From Paragonimus skrjabini miyazakii (lineage: Eukaryota; Platyhelminthes; Trematoda; Plagiorchiida; Troglotrematidae), in NCBI GenBank assembly GCA_014338405.1, contig JTDE01000299.1, positions 225,328 to 289,327 on the forward strand: DNA of 64,000 nt. Direction: 5' to 3'. Under the pieces are notes generated by a model that saw only the letters and a program-made list of their open reading frames with translations, had not been told where the DNA came from and did not search any database. Position 1 is the stretch's first letter, and each line of letters opens with the position of its first letter. The position numbers and the translations under genes were made by a program. This document shows, piece by piece, positions 12,616 to 24,014 of this stretch.

Positions 12616-13992
12616 TGGGACGATCAGTACGTATTCATACTTATCGTTCGACCTGACAGTGTTAGGATAGGCATTTTTCTGATTAGACTGGTGTCAGCAT
12701 TTGTTTTGTTCGCTTGTTCGATGTTTTCAGCAACATTAGCCGTAACTTGAACTTCTTCCAACGTTCACTGACAAACCGATTCTCCACTATGACTGAATTC
12801 TCTCATGCTCAGACTCATCAAGTGGAAACATTCGAACTGAGATACGAACCGCCAACGAAATCTCTATTCACAGTAAGAACTATGTTCAAATTATTTACGA
12901 TATTGACAAGATTTGCATTGGACCGAATACCATGCATTGCATCAGTTCCTTCGTTTTCAGTGCGAACCGGTTTACGCCCCCTGCCGATTCGTGCGACAAC
13001 TTTGTCTAACAAGGCGAGCGTCCCCTTTGTTGTTTTGTTTGTTGGGCTTGCACCGTTTTGTTGTTCTCATGATTTTTATCCCACACAGCATCTAGTAGAT
13101 TCATGCGCCAGTCTGACCAGACGATGAATACGTCTGCAAGAAGGGGGACAGCAGAGATTTGTCTCAAATGGGACCGTATTTGCACAACACTGCTTAGCTC
13201 CGGTTAACGATGATCGGCTGATTATGAATCGATCTGTCAAAATTTAACGCAAGACGTTCTGTCAGTGAATTGCCGCCTACAGAGTTCTCGCCCATACGAA
13301 AGAAATGCCTGTGACGATCCAACGTTATTCTGTCCAGCCAGGTAAAACGTTTTGACATTGTGTTCATCTTGTGTTGATGTAATCTAGATTAATCAATGAC
13401 AACGTTGATGCAACCTTCGTCAATGCTTGTAAGATTATAACAAAAATGGTTTATCCATGAAATCAAGTTACTTTGATGTTATCGTAACATACACTTAGCA
13501 AAAATCATCAGCTGTCAGCTTGACGAAGTGTTCTTTTTGTTGAACATCTCGTTTAACAGAAGTGTTTTCCAAAACTATATCTGCATGGAATAACTCGATC
13601 GATAGTCACTTCGTTCAGCTAAAGTGTGTTCCCATTAATGCACATGAAAGGTCGATTTTAAATCATCGCCACCCGAACGTTTTTTCTAGACATTTCTACA
13701 CACATTGCTGGGTCTGTCCTGAATGCTAACGATATCGTAGCTGAAACAAGATGAGGAGCACGTTAGTACGTCCGATTAAGTGTCCACGCCAAAAACCTGA
13801 GTTGCGTATTTAGATATCTGTTCTCGTGCGAGAATAACTTATCCATAAATGATGCTGTGGCAGACGTCAGTGATTTGAGCTGTGAGGACGTTTAATCCGA
13901 AGTGCACACCGTGTTGCTTACGACTGTGAGTGCGACATCGTTGAAAAGATATCCGAGGGATGACTAATTCGCTCGAAAATACCCAGTGAATT
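12616..13992. other. Non-coding; one weak open frame
   Basis: An open frame of 137 codons runs from 12714 to 13127 (+). Acceptor-like pyrimidine tracts ending CAG occur within it (near 12730 and 12960), but no protein family is recognisable and no donor was convincing. The remainder shows nothing. Confidence 0.35.
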
Positions 13993-14231
13993 CATGAGAA
14001 CGACAAGGTAGTGAACAAGACTTGTTTTCTGTGTTTGATCATCAGGCTAATTACAACACAATGAATATGAAAACAGTAGCTGGGGTGAGTCAGAAAATGG
14101 ACAGCGTCCATAACCTGTATTGACCATTTTCTGACTCACCCCAGTTACTGTTTTCTTATTTATTGTGTCGTAATTAGCCTGATGATCAAACACAGAAAAC
14201 AAATCTTGTTCGCTGTTTTATCGTTCTCATG
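13993..14231. repeat. Foldback element with about 108-bp inverted arms
   Basis: The left arm (13993-14100) is the near-perfect reverse complement of the right arm (14124-14231), separated by a 23-base loop. Identity is about 90 per cent by eye; most mismatches lie in the outer 20 bases. The arms begin CATGAGAACGA and end CAGAAAATGG at the loop. No transposase is present. It may be a MITE-like foldback or an inverted duplication left by a retroelement. Confidence 0.85.
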
Positions 14232-14970
14232 AGAAATGACTAAGAAAATCGGGCTGGCACATATGTCGACCCGTGAATACTAAACTTGGCCAGAGGCTGG
14301 GTCAGTGTGGACAGAAAATTTGGGTTCATGATAGATCAGTAAGACCGTGTTGGAGTACGCGAAGTTATTGACGTTGCTGGGTGAGTGTTCGAGGAAACCA
14401 GCGCGAATGGGAACGATAAAAGTTTCTGCAGAGACACGAAATGGCCGTATGACTGAATAGTGATGGCGGCGTGCACAGGAAACGATTTCGACTGGGAGGA
14501 AGTATGCAGCTATGCAACGATGCAGACGTTGTGTGGAACGAACGTAAGTAAAGGCTACCGAAAACCTACGAAAACGTTTAAGTATGGAGGGCTAAGTGTG
14601 TCTGATGACAGTCGTTTAGGGTTGCTTGGTTAGACGCGTAAGTTGGGTGCGTATCGATCGCTGGTGGGCAATACAGGCAACTAGATGAGCGAGGATAAAA
14701 AAGTAATGGAATAATATTTCCATCAATGGAGATCGGGGATTGCAGTACCATCAGTGACCCTGTGTATAAACTGCTGTCCCAAAAATAATACATGCAGAAA
14801 GTATGGGACGGCAAAACGTATAATGTGAATGCGGATACACTTAAGATTGTCGATAATAAATGACAATTTGTGTTGGGAGTGCATGTGAAAAGACGTTGAA
14901 AGAAGTCATTCAAAACAGGTTTACCAGTTTCGAAACGCGAGTCAAACGGAAAACAGACTGAAAAAAATTT

Positions 14971-15390
14971 ATTGGTAAAGCTCACCAACTTGTAATGAAC
15001 CAGAATTGCAACGTTCAGTAAAGAACTGCTCATTAATGGGGGTCACCAAATCGTGATAACGATCGAAGAAAAAACGCTGGAAAAATATCATTAGTCGGGT
15101 TCACCAATTTCTTATGAACGAGTGGGTATGCGTCCGACCCTCGTTCACCAACAATTCAAAACGCCTTTCCTGAAGATGAGCCGGAATATAGTCCTAACAG
15201 GCATCGAACTAAGCGAACGCGGCAGGGCTTGAAAACAGACAGTATATATCCAACAATGTTTGGAAATATGATAAGTAGTTTGCCGCAGCCTAATCTGGGA
15301 CCAACGGCAGCAACTACTAGCAGAAAGGATGAAAACGCGAGACGAGTTCCAGCCTATTCAGCGGCCCTCAAGAGTGCGCCAAGTGAATAG
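14971..15390 (+). pseudogene. Degenerate three-unit tandem repeat followed by a 90-codon open frame
   Basis: Three related segments of about 30 bases lie at 14971-15000, 15033-15063 and 15090-15121, spaced about 60 bases. Each reads Ile-x-x-x-His-Gln-(Leu/Ile/Phe)-(Val/Leu)-(Met/Ile) in one frame (IGKAHQLVM, INGGHQIVI, ISRVHQFLM). A hydrophilic open frame then runs from 15118 to a stop at 15388-15390, without an obvious start, and includes PEDEPEYSPNRHRTKRTRQG. Stops break the upstream part. It looks like decayed coding sequence, either from an unrecognised mobile element or an exon. The opposite strand has a 151-codon open frame (14578-15033) that I take to be chance. Confidence 0.35.
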
Positions 15391-15769
15391 TGTTTCGAAC
15401 CTCCGATTACGTTAAACAACACTCGCAAAAGTACAATCGAAACTACTTCGAAGAAAAGAATGACTGAAGAGTCGTTAGGAAAAGGGCGTTTGTTGCGTAC
15501 AATTAACTGCACGGCTGAAGAAAGTGGTAGTAAGTTCTTATCAGGTCTCCCATGACAGACACACGGGATCATGTGTACAGAACAGACAAGATTTCATCCG
15601 GGATCCTTGAAGAAGTCACACGATCGCTGGTCACCACAGATATAAGCCAAATGGATTTAACATCATGAATCTACCATTTTACAAAACAATGCAGATGTTT
15701 AGATAGCAAACCAACCCAAGTTAACGAACGTTTTTGAACGGTCTGGTGGCGTCAATCTCGACGGAGCAG

Positions 15770-16430
15770 CACGCTGCTTATATTATGCCATATACGGTTA
15801 AGGCGGTCACATACAACATACTGAAAGGAAGCTGAACGATGGGACCCAATACCAAGGCCGGAAAATTTGGGAAAGTATTGTGTTGCATAGGGTTTGTCAG
15901 CAGAGATATATCGTAGCACGCTGAGATGCACAAATAGTGCGGTAAACCTAAAAACAACATGCCGTGCTTCAGTTTCCATGGGAAAATTTTGGTCAATCCT
16001 TTGCGTATTTCTAATTCTGCCACATCCATGAATGCAGCTATTTAGCATCCACTGTTTGATCAAAGGGTAACAGGCCCCGTTAGAGAAATATATTCTTAAT
16101 TTGTCCATTTGCAATCAACGACCCATAGTGTTTACCAATCCAGTGTTGCCTTTCAAACACCGAAAGGTTTACCGAGAAGTGTGTCGGCGACCGGGTGTTA
16201 TCGATCGTGGACTACGGTGACCAAAACGTTGGAACGAGATGGAGGGGAGTACCGTGACTTGAAATGCACATACACCCATGTGCCGGCGAGCCCGGCTGTC
16301 GTCATCACAACAGCGTGTTGGGGGCATTCGCCAACCCGACTCTGTTTGGTGGTCTGTTTTTGGGTAAGCCCTATGGGTAAGCCTTTCCGTTTGAATACCA
16401 ACACAATGGTTTGGGCATCGGATTTGGCAT
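15770..16430 (+). repeat. Dispersed repeat family A, copy 3
   Basis: Blocks shared with copies 2 and 5 include GTGCGGTAAACC, ATGAATGCAGC, CATTTGCA, the segment with TTGCCTTTCAAACACCGAAAGG, GATCGTGGACTACGG, and a tail with GGGTAAGCC. Overlapping open frames on both strands (for example 16169-16822 on the minus strand) are explained by the repeat and are not genes. Confidence 0.75.
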
Positions 16431-19327
16431 CGAGGCCTGCGAGAAGATCGCCAGTTGTGACATGCGTGAAACAAACTACCGATCGTCCTTGAATTGTCGA
16501 CCCAGTGACAGCACGTAACCACCATGACAGCTAGGGGCAGGACTAAAGGCAGGATCAGTCCGGCAAGGCTGAAATAGCCGAGTAACCGAACCATCACAAT
16601 CTCCAAGTCCGAGCAAATCGTGTCCGGCGTAGCAAGTACACTCTGGCTCCAGACGAACTGGGTGTGATTCTCGCAAGACAAACGACCTCGTGTGAGTGAC
16701 ATGGGTGTCCTGGCCACTGTACTAACAGCAGTGCACGACTGAGAACATAGTAGCCGCAAACGGCTGTCTTCCAGCACTCTGGATGATCGAGATAAGGTTG
16801 AGAACTGGGAGTGTTTGACCAATCACGAAAATGTGTAAACCGCTGAAAAATAGAAAATCAGCCAAACAAATCGTATCAAATGTCGATTACTGGACGCACA
16901 CCACATGACCGTTTCGTTTTAGTGATATTTGCTGAGATGTATCTACTTAAGACTGGAACTAGCCGCCAGTCAGCTTTTTCCGCATTGTTCCTATCGTTGG
17001 TGCATTCGATTGTTATTATTTCCTGACCTTTTCTTTATGTTTGCTCGTGGGTTCTGATTACCACTGGACATAATTCAGCAGATACTCTCTTCAGTTTCTA
17101 TGTTCATCCTTGTCACAATAATGGTAGTTAGTTCACCAGTTGACATTGATCAATTCATCCTTCAAAGTGGAGTAGTGTCGCTCTGTCAAATCAGTATCAT
17201 CGGACCTCACACTATGAACGCTTGTGCAATGATAACCATATTCAGGTACATAACAGTCAAATAACTATTCAAGTGTTCATAAGCCCTGACTCACTCTCAC
17301 GGAAATACGGATGCTGATTCTCAGTCAACGTGAGGAACATCAACGCACATTGTCTACATTTTGTTTGCTGAGTCAGATAACGAACGCTGCATCCTACCTT
17401 TCGATCAATTCGCAAGTGTACGGACCTGTTAGTCCACGATGATTCCCTCATCGGTGACACAACCACAATTCATGGTTATTAGGCACTAATAAGCAGTTAT
17501 TTGATTCCTTTGTTACACAATGAAGTTGTACGATACAGATAAGATTGAATTGGATTGTTTGTATTCATCGGATCTTAGTATACGAGAAACCCGCATGAAG
17601 TTAAAATGACGACATCCAGAATAAAGACAACCTTAGATGTCGCTGGTACAAATGATGAGATGATTGGTTCCCCGTGAAAAAAATAGTCGGTAATCTACTC
17701 GCAGACATGTCGCCACAAAGGGAATGGTGGAGAAAGTTGCCTCAATTGCTAATGAGGACTGCAGGTTTCGACATACTTTATCTCAGCAACTCGTGACCAG
17801 TCCACTCCTGGTTCAACTGATGCACCTATACATCTATTACAAGCTTTATGATCAGATTGCGTTTCGAGAAAGTGATTAAAAGAAACGTTTACCATATAGT
17901 AAATAGTTTATAGCAGACATGTCCGATGAATCAACTTTTACCTGGGATATCATTTCTTCGGACGATCTGTATTTCATTTTCATGATGGTGTTAATGCCAG
18001 GAATAAAATATCTTCACCACAGCCGAATCCCCTGTTGATGAAACAGGGACACGATGGCTTCAGCATCAAGAGTCAGGCATGGTTTGAAATGCAAAATTTC
18101 ATATTCACTTGTGTGAATTCTAATTACGGTATTTGGAAACCCATAAAACTTGGTTGCAGATATCTCCACTGGAAAGGGCATCTGCACATTTCACGAACCT
18201 TCTCAGCTCTTGGTTGGACCACGTATTTGCGAATAGTTGGATTAGAAAAAACTGACCTGTCCCATATCCTCTAAGGCCTCCTTCTTGATTAGTTCCTTTT
18301 AAGGTAATCGAAAAATGCCTTGCGTACACCTCACTCATATTCTCTCCAAAAACATCACTGTTGGCTCACGGTAAAAAGTTTTAGCTATGCATAATGTGGA
18401 GGATATACAAATGCGTTAAGATTGGTGAACGCAGCCTCAGGCATCTATCATAAGTGTTGATCAATTGCTTTTATGAAAAGTATGGCAGTGCTACTCATGC
18501 CCACGTTATTTGGTCATCAAGACTAACAGACTTCTGGCCTAACTTTGATTCCTCTTGTTGTTTGCTTATGGAAGGTGCTAATTGTTTTGTTGACTCGATG
18601 TATCAGAAATAATTTCATGCATGCTCTTAGTAAGACCATTGTAGTGGTTCACACTAGAGCGACCATGATTCTTCACTAGCTACGTGCATACAGACTGTTA
18701 TTTGATGGACCTGCTTATTGTGACGGATGACCAAATCGGAAGCGTATTTCAACGCTCCGTGGAATACCTCAATGTCGCGGTAAGATAGGCTGAAAAGCCC
18801 ACAGCTAGCGGATTGCGAACAACCCGGATGACAGAAAGGGGTCAGCTACAAACACACAAACCGGGCAGAACTGCACATGACGTGAGTGGAAACCGCCGCT
18901 GCGAGCTGACAGTACGATCGTCTTCTACTGAACGGCTTTTTGATACAATATGAATGAAAGTAATACGGAATTTCAGCGGCCGTAGAGAAACAATAACGAA
19001 TTGATTTTCAACGCTTATGCTCCTCATAGCGTAGGTGTTTATTGTAATATCGTGGACTTATTCTACTCTGGGAACATCCTTGAAGGTAGTCTGCGTTATT
19101 CTGAAGACGAGTTGTTTGCACTTGATTGTTTACCACTTCTATTTTTCATTTTCCGGAAAAATTGCATCACATGCACTTCTTAAGCTTTGTTGTTTGAGTA
19201 ACCGATACGCAATTACACAAGTGGTGCTAGCAACCAAGAAAGCGTTGACTCTAAAGCGGCACAAGGCTACCTGAAGTAATCCATCAAACGTAGATCCTAT
19301 ATTAGAACATGTCAAGCTTGACTGCAG
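16431..19327. other. Non-coding, no recognised feature
   Basis: The short frames at 17269-17466, 18035-18274 and 18842-19027 have no recognised motif. 16500-16830 is GC-richer and may extend repeat A. Nothing else was supported. Confidence 0.4.
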
Positions 19328-19505
19328 ACCATGCTAGATTGGCCATCAGTTCACAAGAGAATGAACCACAAAACTGGCGAGTTGCAAACCGTACTCACAA
19401 TCGCCCAAATGACCAAACAAATTCGTAGGAATTTAGTCAATAGCATACGTGAATGGGAACATGACGACATGAACTGTGAGTTTACTGAGGAGTCAGCAAT
19501 ACTAG
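19328..19505 (+). CDS. Possible internal exon, unknown protein
   Basis: An acceptor (CTTGACTGCAG, ending at 19327) and a donor (CTAG|GTAAAC at 19506) bracket an open frame of 58 codons starting at a Met at 19331. The peptide is amphipathic and hydrophilic, with TIAQMTKQIRRNLVNSIREW near the middle and an acidic end. No family is recognised. The evidence is only open frame plus splice consensus, so this could be chance. The longer open frame to 19756 would then run into intron sequence. Confidence 0.28.
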
Positions 19506-19973
19506 GTAAACTCATCCCGTCGTCCCTTCTGCTATTGTTTCTTCTGCTTGATTCGCGAGACCTGAGAGTAAGAAGGAAAACGCATTCAGAAAGATCTGGA
19601 CTTCCACTGAATTCGAATCAACAAGAGACAACATGCCAAGAAGCAACAAGTGTCCTACTGGCTGAGTTACGAAGCCAGTCAGATTGGAAAGTTAACATTT
19701 GGGCTCAGTTACACACACAACTCACTGTCTCATATGGAAGTATTTGTCAGACATAAAGTATGATTCGCATCGCTACTGTAACATTTTCGACAATGAGAGC
19801 ACGCCCTTGTATTGTCAGACAAAAACAACACATTCCCAGATGAGATGTTTGTTCCAGTATTCAGTAGATTGTTATTTCTTCCAACAATAACCTTACTGCC
19901 TGCTGTAGGATATCCGCACCAGATTTAGTACGAATGAAGTTAAACAGTTTGGGCGTCGTGTTTAACATGTTAT

Positions 19974-20150
19974 TGATAAATGGATTGAGAATAACACAAC
20001 GTTACGAGCAAGTTGTAATACTCTACTCACATTAACAAATGTTAATGTGAGTTCGATTACAACACTCCTGAGGAAGGCCACCCTAGTTGGTTGAAACGTA
20101 GAGTATTACAACTTGCTCGTAACGTTGTGTTATTCTCAATCCATTTATCA
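19974..20150. repeat. Perfect 53-bp inverted repeat around a Penelope-like element 3' end
   Basis: The left arm (19974-20026) is an exact reverse complement of the right arm (20098-20150). Between them lies a 12-bp hairpin (20025-20036 with 20041-20052, loop AAAT) and a segment that translates as LLRKATLVG, then a stop, then NVEYYNL. That reading resembles the conserved C-terminal end of PLE proteins. The arms represent two opposite copies of the sequence that follows this PLE end. Confidence 0.85.
20061..20107 (+). ncRNA. Candidate PLE-type hammerhead ribozyme
   Basis: Read 5'-3': stem I strand AACACUC, core CUGAGGA (fits CUGANGA), a stem-II segment AGGCCACCCUAGUUGGUU, core GAAAC, triplet GUA (fits NUH), then GAGUAUU. 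The two stem I strands pair at six of seven positions. Stem III would be only the palindrome ACGU. Stem II is imperfect here and may have lost bases. PLEs are known to carry hammerhead motifs of this minimal type. Activity of this copy is doubtful. Confidence 0.5.
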
Positions 20151-23100
20151 CTTGCTGCCTGCTGTTTTGATAAATTACCGTCATAAGCATCGGTTGAAAC
20201 CCACTGTGATTCAACTGCAGCGTAGTTCATTGTCTAGTGCGTTTCCGGTAATTCTCGCACACTTGACAAACAGTGCAAACCACCGCGCATGTTTGATCCT
20301 CTTTCGTTGAAGGACAAAAGCAGAGTAAGTTAGTATACATAGTCGAGGTGGATTGTAAAATCATTGGTTCTCGCTAAAGTTCGCTACCACGTGCCTGACA
20401 CGGGTTTGTTTGGACGCTCGCGCAACCTTTCATCCTTTCTAGCCAAAACAATCACAGAGCAATCACCCCGACACTGATTAGATTTGATCCAGCAGACACG
20501 GTGTGAGGTGAACCGTGACGAGTGAAAGCCCCGATTTCGGATGGCTGGGTAAACAGATAACGACAGGTGTGGGTGTTACCAGTATTCGGCGGATGACGAT
20601 GCCCTAGGGGTCACGGATGCTTTGTCATCGGTCAGGAGCAGATATCGGTTCAATACAATCATTCAGTGCACACCTGCTTAAATACAATGGATAGTGCAGC
20701 GTCTAATGGGCTGGTTATGACTAACAGGACGTGTTATACCGACAATGAATTCATCTCATAGAACCCGTTTTGTAAAATGGTGTCATTGCGTCCCAGCATG
20801 TTTGTTTTCCGTTCTGTCCATTGGCCACCTAGACGGGTGCATAATCAAAACGAATTATTCGGTGACAGAAACACTCAATGATATTGTAAATGTTGGATCT
20901 GTTCAAGTTCGTTTGGTACGTTTGTCGTCTTTTGTTTGGTATGATACAGAGCGTTGAACCCGTTGAGGCATGTTTGGTTTGTTTGTCGAAAGCTTATCCT
21001 AAATTTGCCTTTATTTGTCTTTGTTGTGTGCAGTAAACGATCATGATGAACTTTGTACCACATTTGCACATAAAATGTCTGCTTTCTTCTGTTTTATAAC
21101 TACTACAGCATATCTATTCGAACTTTCTTTCTTGGTATTGTTTTTCACGCTGTCATGTTCATCTGCACCTGACTGTGTTAATGAGCTCAGTTCCCGTTGC
21201 CTCTCGGCTATCTGCGTGCTCGTGTCTGGCTACTCCACTTTTTTGAACGCTCTTCTGTTGCATTATTTGTGTATCCGGTTAATTCACATTCAGGATCAAT
21301 GTACTTTTATCTTATCAAACAATACCGTATAAATTCTAGTCTTTTCGCCTATTTTGTCTGACGATTTTAGGCTTGGAAGATAGTCCGGTTAACCTTACAA
21401 TTTGAATAAGCGTTATTGGAATGGTCGATTACGCTTTACCGATTGATTTATCCGAAATCATCAGGAGCGATTCAACAACTTGGAGCTGGGTGTCAAGTTT
21501 GACTGTGAAAACAAAAGTCCATCACCTGACAAACCATTTTTCTGTTGTCAATATTTAGTATGGATGAACGATGGTGTGAACGATATCCAATTACACTCTG
21601 TCGTATCCGAGTCGCCTTCACAACACATCGAGCTGGCTGACAACTGAGTTACCTACGGTCATTTAGACTGGTTCATCATGTCCGTTCACGATTTAAATAA
21701 CGTTACAGGTCACTTTTGAAGAAGAACCAATGACCGAACATTCGCAAAATCGCTTTTTCGTATTCCGTTCACTCCCATATCTTTTAGTCTATTGTAGAAG
21801 CATCTCATGATACATAAACCGGCTGCGAGTATAAGTTACTATGATGTTGTGAATTAGTGTCCAACAGGAGTACTCCATAATGGTGTTGGGAAACTCTTCA
21901 GTGTTTAATTTAATGTAAAGACAAACCGCGTTCGCCAAGGAAGTATCAATCGCTATTTGGAGACTTCAATGAAGCCCGCAAAAACTAATGTATCTGTGGT
22001 GACGAGTGAAGCTACTTCTGAAAAACGAAGTACAAACCTTGAAACCTTCAATCGCTCACCTAACTTGAAATGTGCACATGTTGGATCTCGCGAAAGAAAC
22101 CGCGTCTCGTCTGATGGTCGGTTAACGGTCCCTTCCAAGATTTGTTTATCCATTATGCTTCAAGTGAGCAATATTATTAGAACGTTGTAAATCGGAATCC
22201 AGATAAATATGAAGCACCAGTACCGTGGGTATCTATTATTACTTACTGTGGTAACGGATTAGTGACGCTCTGTCATGCGAACATTTTGTAGCCGAAGGGA
22301 AGGGTTCACACCCAGCTATTGAAGAATCAAACGATTTGATGACGAGTGGGAATTGAAATCAAATGCATTGACGAAGCTTGTGGATAGCTAACTGCTTTAC
22401 TGAAACATTTTGAAGGCAAAAGAGTAAACATTCATAGGGTATACAACCGAGTATTTAGCTCACTTTCCTGAATAAAAAATCGGAAGATTAAACACTCATT
22501 TACTCATGGTGGAACGTATAACATATCGTCGGCCAGCTGACACAAACACTACTTTGATGGGGACCATAACGAATTTTGCTAGCATGGTTTGAAGTTGATA
22601 CAATCAGTTTAGCTTTTAGATCCCCAAAAGGTCAAGACATTTTCACTTGAATGTTTCATAGGAGATACTTCCAATCATTCCAGGAATTCTGATGCTATGT
22701 CCGAGAATTTAGCCTACAGGAATCACTCGCTAGAAGTGATATTTCACTGTTTGTACATTGGTGTGGCAAATGTGGTCTCTTTCTCGAGTTGAGAAACCTG
22801 AATTCGCAACAACCTGTTTTCCGTAATCCAGTTACTGCTGTTAGCCGTGTGATGCAATACACATGAATGAATAACCTACAACCCAGGGGGGTTAAGTAGG
22901 GACCTTACTTTACAAACAATACTTATAAGCGTTAAGAATGAGAGAGTAATTAATGATTGACTCCTGCACAATGGGTTACTAAAGTAAGCTCACTATCATC
23001 TGACTCTAGACTCAAAGTAGAACGTTTCATCTCTTCATTGTTGAATTCTTGTTGTTTCCTAAACCCTCGGATTGTGTTTATATTACCCTTGCCTTTAGTG

Positions 23101-23319
23101 TACTCGTGTGAACCCACCATGAAATGGCTGACTGCATCCTGTTCCCTTCACTGGCTAATCGATTGGTGTACCCATGAGATGTGAATCACTTACTCATCCG
23201 CCTATTTCGAACCCGCACACCCCCACCCTATTTCGTTGCCTGTCCTGTTCTGCAGTCCAGTGAGAATAGAAAAAAATTCAAATATCCAGATGTCACACAT
23301 ACTCGAGCCATAAGTACTA
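20151..23319. other. Non-coding, no recognised feature
   Basis: A hydrophobic open frame of 105 codons (21015-21332 +) follows several acceptor-like tracts but has no recognised motif. The frames at 21957-22190 and 22957-23184 are likewise unsupported. Confidence 0.35.
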
Positions 23320-23425
23320 AGTTGAGTAAGCCCTTCGGTTCGGATTACGGGGTTTTGGATCCGGGTCCACATGTCCAGAATCACGAACAGAACACAGCAA
23401 CATGGCATATCTTGGGTAGGCCTTT
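23320..23425 (+). repeat. Repeat family A tail fragment
   Basis: GAGTAAGCCCTTCGGTTCGG followed by GGGGTTTTGGAT matches the tail of other A copies (31645-31710, and the reverse complement at 27574-27650). Confidence 0.5.
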
Positions 23426-23644
23426 ACCATAAACATCGTTTTCGTGCTAATCTGTTAATCCTGTACTTGTTGTCGTATCAGCGGATATCACATGGTCTTA
23501 ACTGAATAAAACCGGATGCCTGATTTGCCGTTTTCACATTTGTACCTTAAACGTAGGTGCTATTTTGGGTTGGTAACAGCTTGACGTGCAGTCGCATCGC
23601 AGTGGCGATTTCAGCGAGCGGTGGTTACACACGTTTTGCGTCAT

Positions 23645-23895
23645 TGTAACATGAGGCTTGGAGTATGAAGTGGTCAGGCTTCTGTATTGCTTATGTCAGA
23701 CCGACCAATTCCGCGATGATGTTTGGATCCGCCGTGCCTGTGGTGGAGTGCAGCCAATCATGTACGCCATATCTGCATTGGCCAATCAGAGTGTTTGACA
23801 ATGACCTATATATACAGTGTCCATAACAGACTAGATGAGATATTGTGTGTGGTGTAGTGAATACACATCTTGCTCTGAACCTGACTTGTTCTACA
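23645..23895 (+). mobile_element. Probable 5' LTR of a Ty3/gypsy-like retrotransposon
   Basis: The segment begins TGTAACA and ends TTCTACA, giving TG...CA termini with a short terminal inversion. It contains a CCAAT box and a TATA box at promoter-like spacing, and it is followed at once by TGGTGAC. That is the usual start of a primer-binding site for tRNA-Trp, as used by the CsRn1-like elements of trematodes. The internal region is lost in the 100-N gap 20 bases further on, so the second LTR and the polymerase cannot be seen. Confidence 0.55.
23782..23817 (+). promoter_or_regulatory. CCAAT and TATA boxes inside the probable LTR
   Basis: CCAAT at 23782-23786 and CTATATATACAG at 23807-23817 are spaced as in a pol II promoter and would start transcription inside the LTR. 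Confidence 0.5.
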
Positions 23896-23905
23896 TGGTG
23901 ACAGA
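23896..23905 (+). promoter_or_regulatory. Putative primer-binding site (tRNA-Trp type)
   Basis: TGGTGACAGA directly abuts the LTR end. TGGTGAC is the complement expected for the 3' end of tRNA-Trp; the match beyond seven bases is weak. Confidence 0.4.
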
Positions 23906-23914
23906 GATGAAGAA

Positions 23915-24014
23915 NNNNNNNNNNNNNNNNNNNNNNNNNNNNNNNNNNNNNNNNNNNNNNNNNNNNNNNNNNNNNNNNNNNNNNNNNNNNNNNNNNNNNN
24001 NNNNNNNNNNNNNN
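23915..24014. other. Assembly gap of exactly 100 N
   Basis: A run of exactly 100 Ns is the usual placeholder for a gap of unknown size. It sits just inside a probable LTR retrotransposon, so the missing sequence is probably the body of that repeat. Confidence 0.95.

Noticed and set aside
12714..13127. 137-codon open frame as an exon
   Set aside because: Several acceptor-like tracts fall inside it, no donor is convincing and no domain is seen.
14175..14205. CTGATGA followed by GAAAAC in the foldback arm
   Set aside because: No stem II can form and no NUH triplet with stem I is present; it is a chance core-like string.
14578..15033. 151-codon open frame on the minus strand
   Set aside because: It is antisense to the three-unit repeat, with no recognised motif or splice support; it probably results from low stop density.
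16169..16822. 217-codon open frame on the minus strand
   Set aside because: It lies largely in repeat A copy 3, overlaps open frames on the other strand, and has no protein signature.
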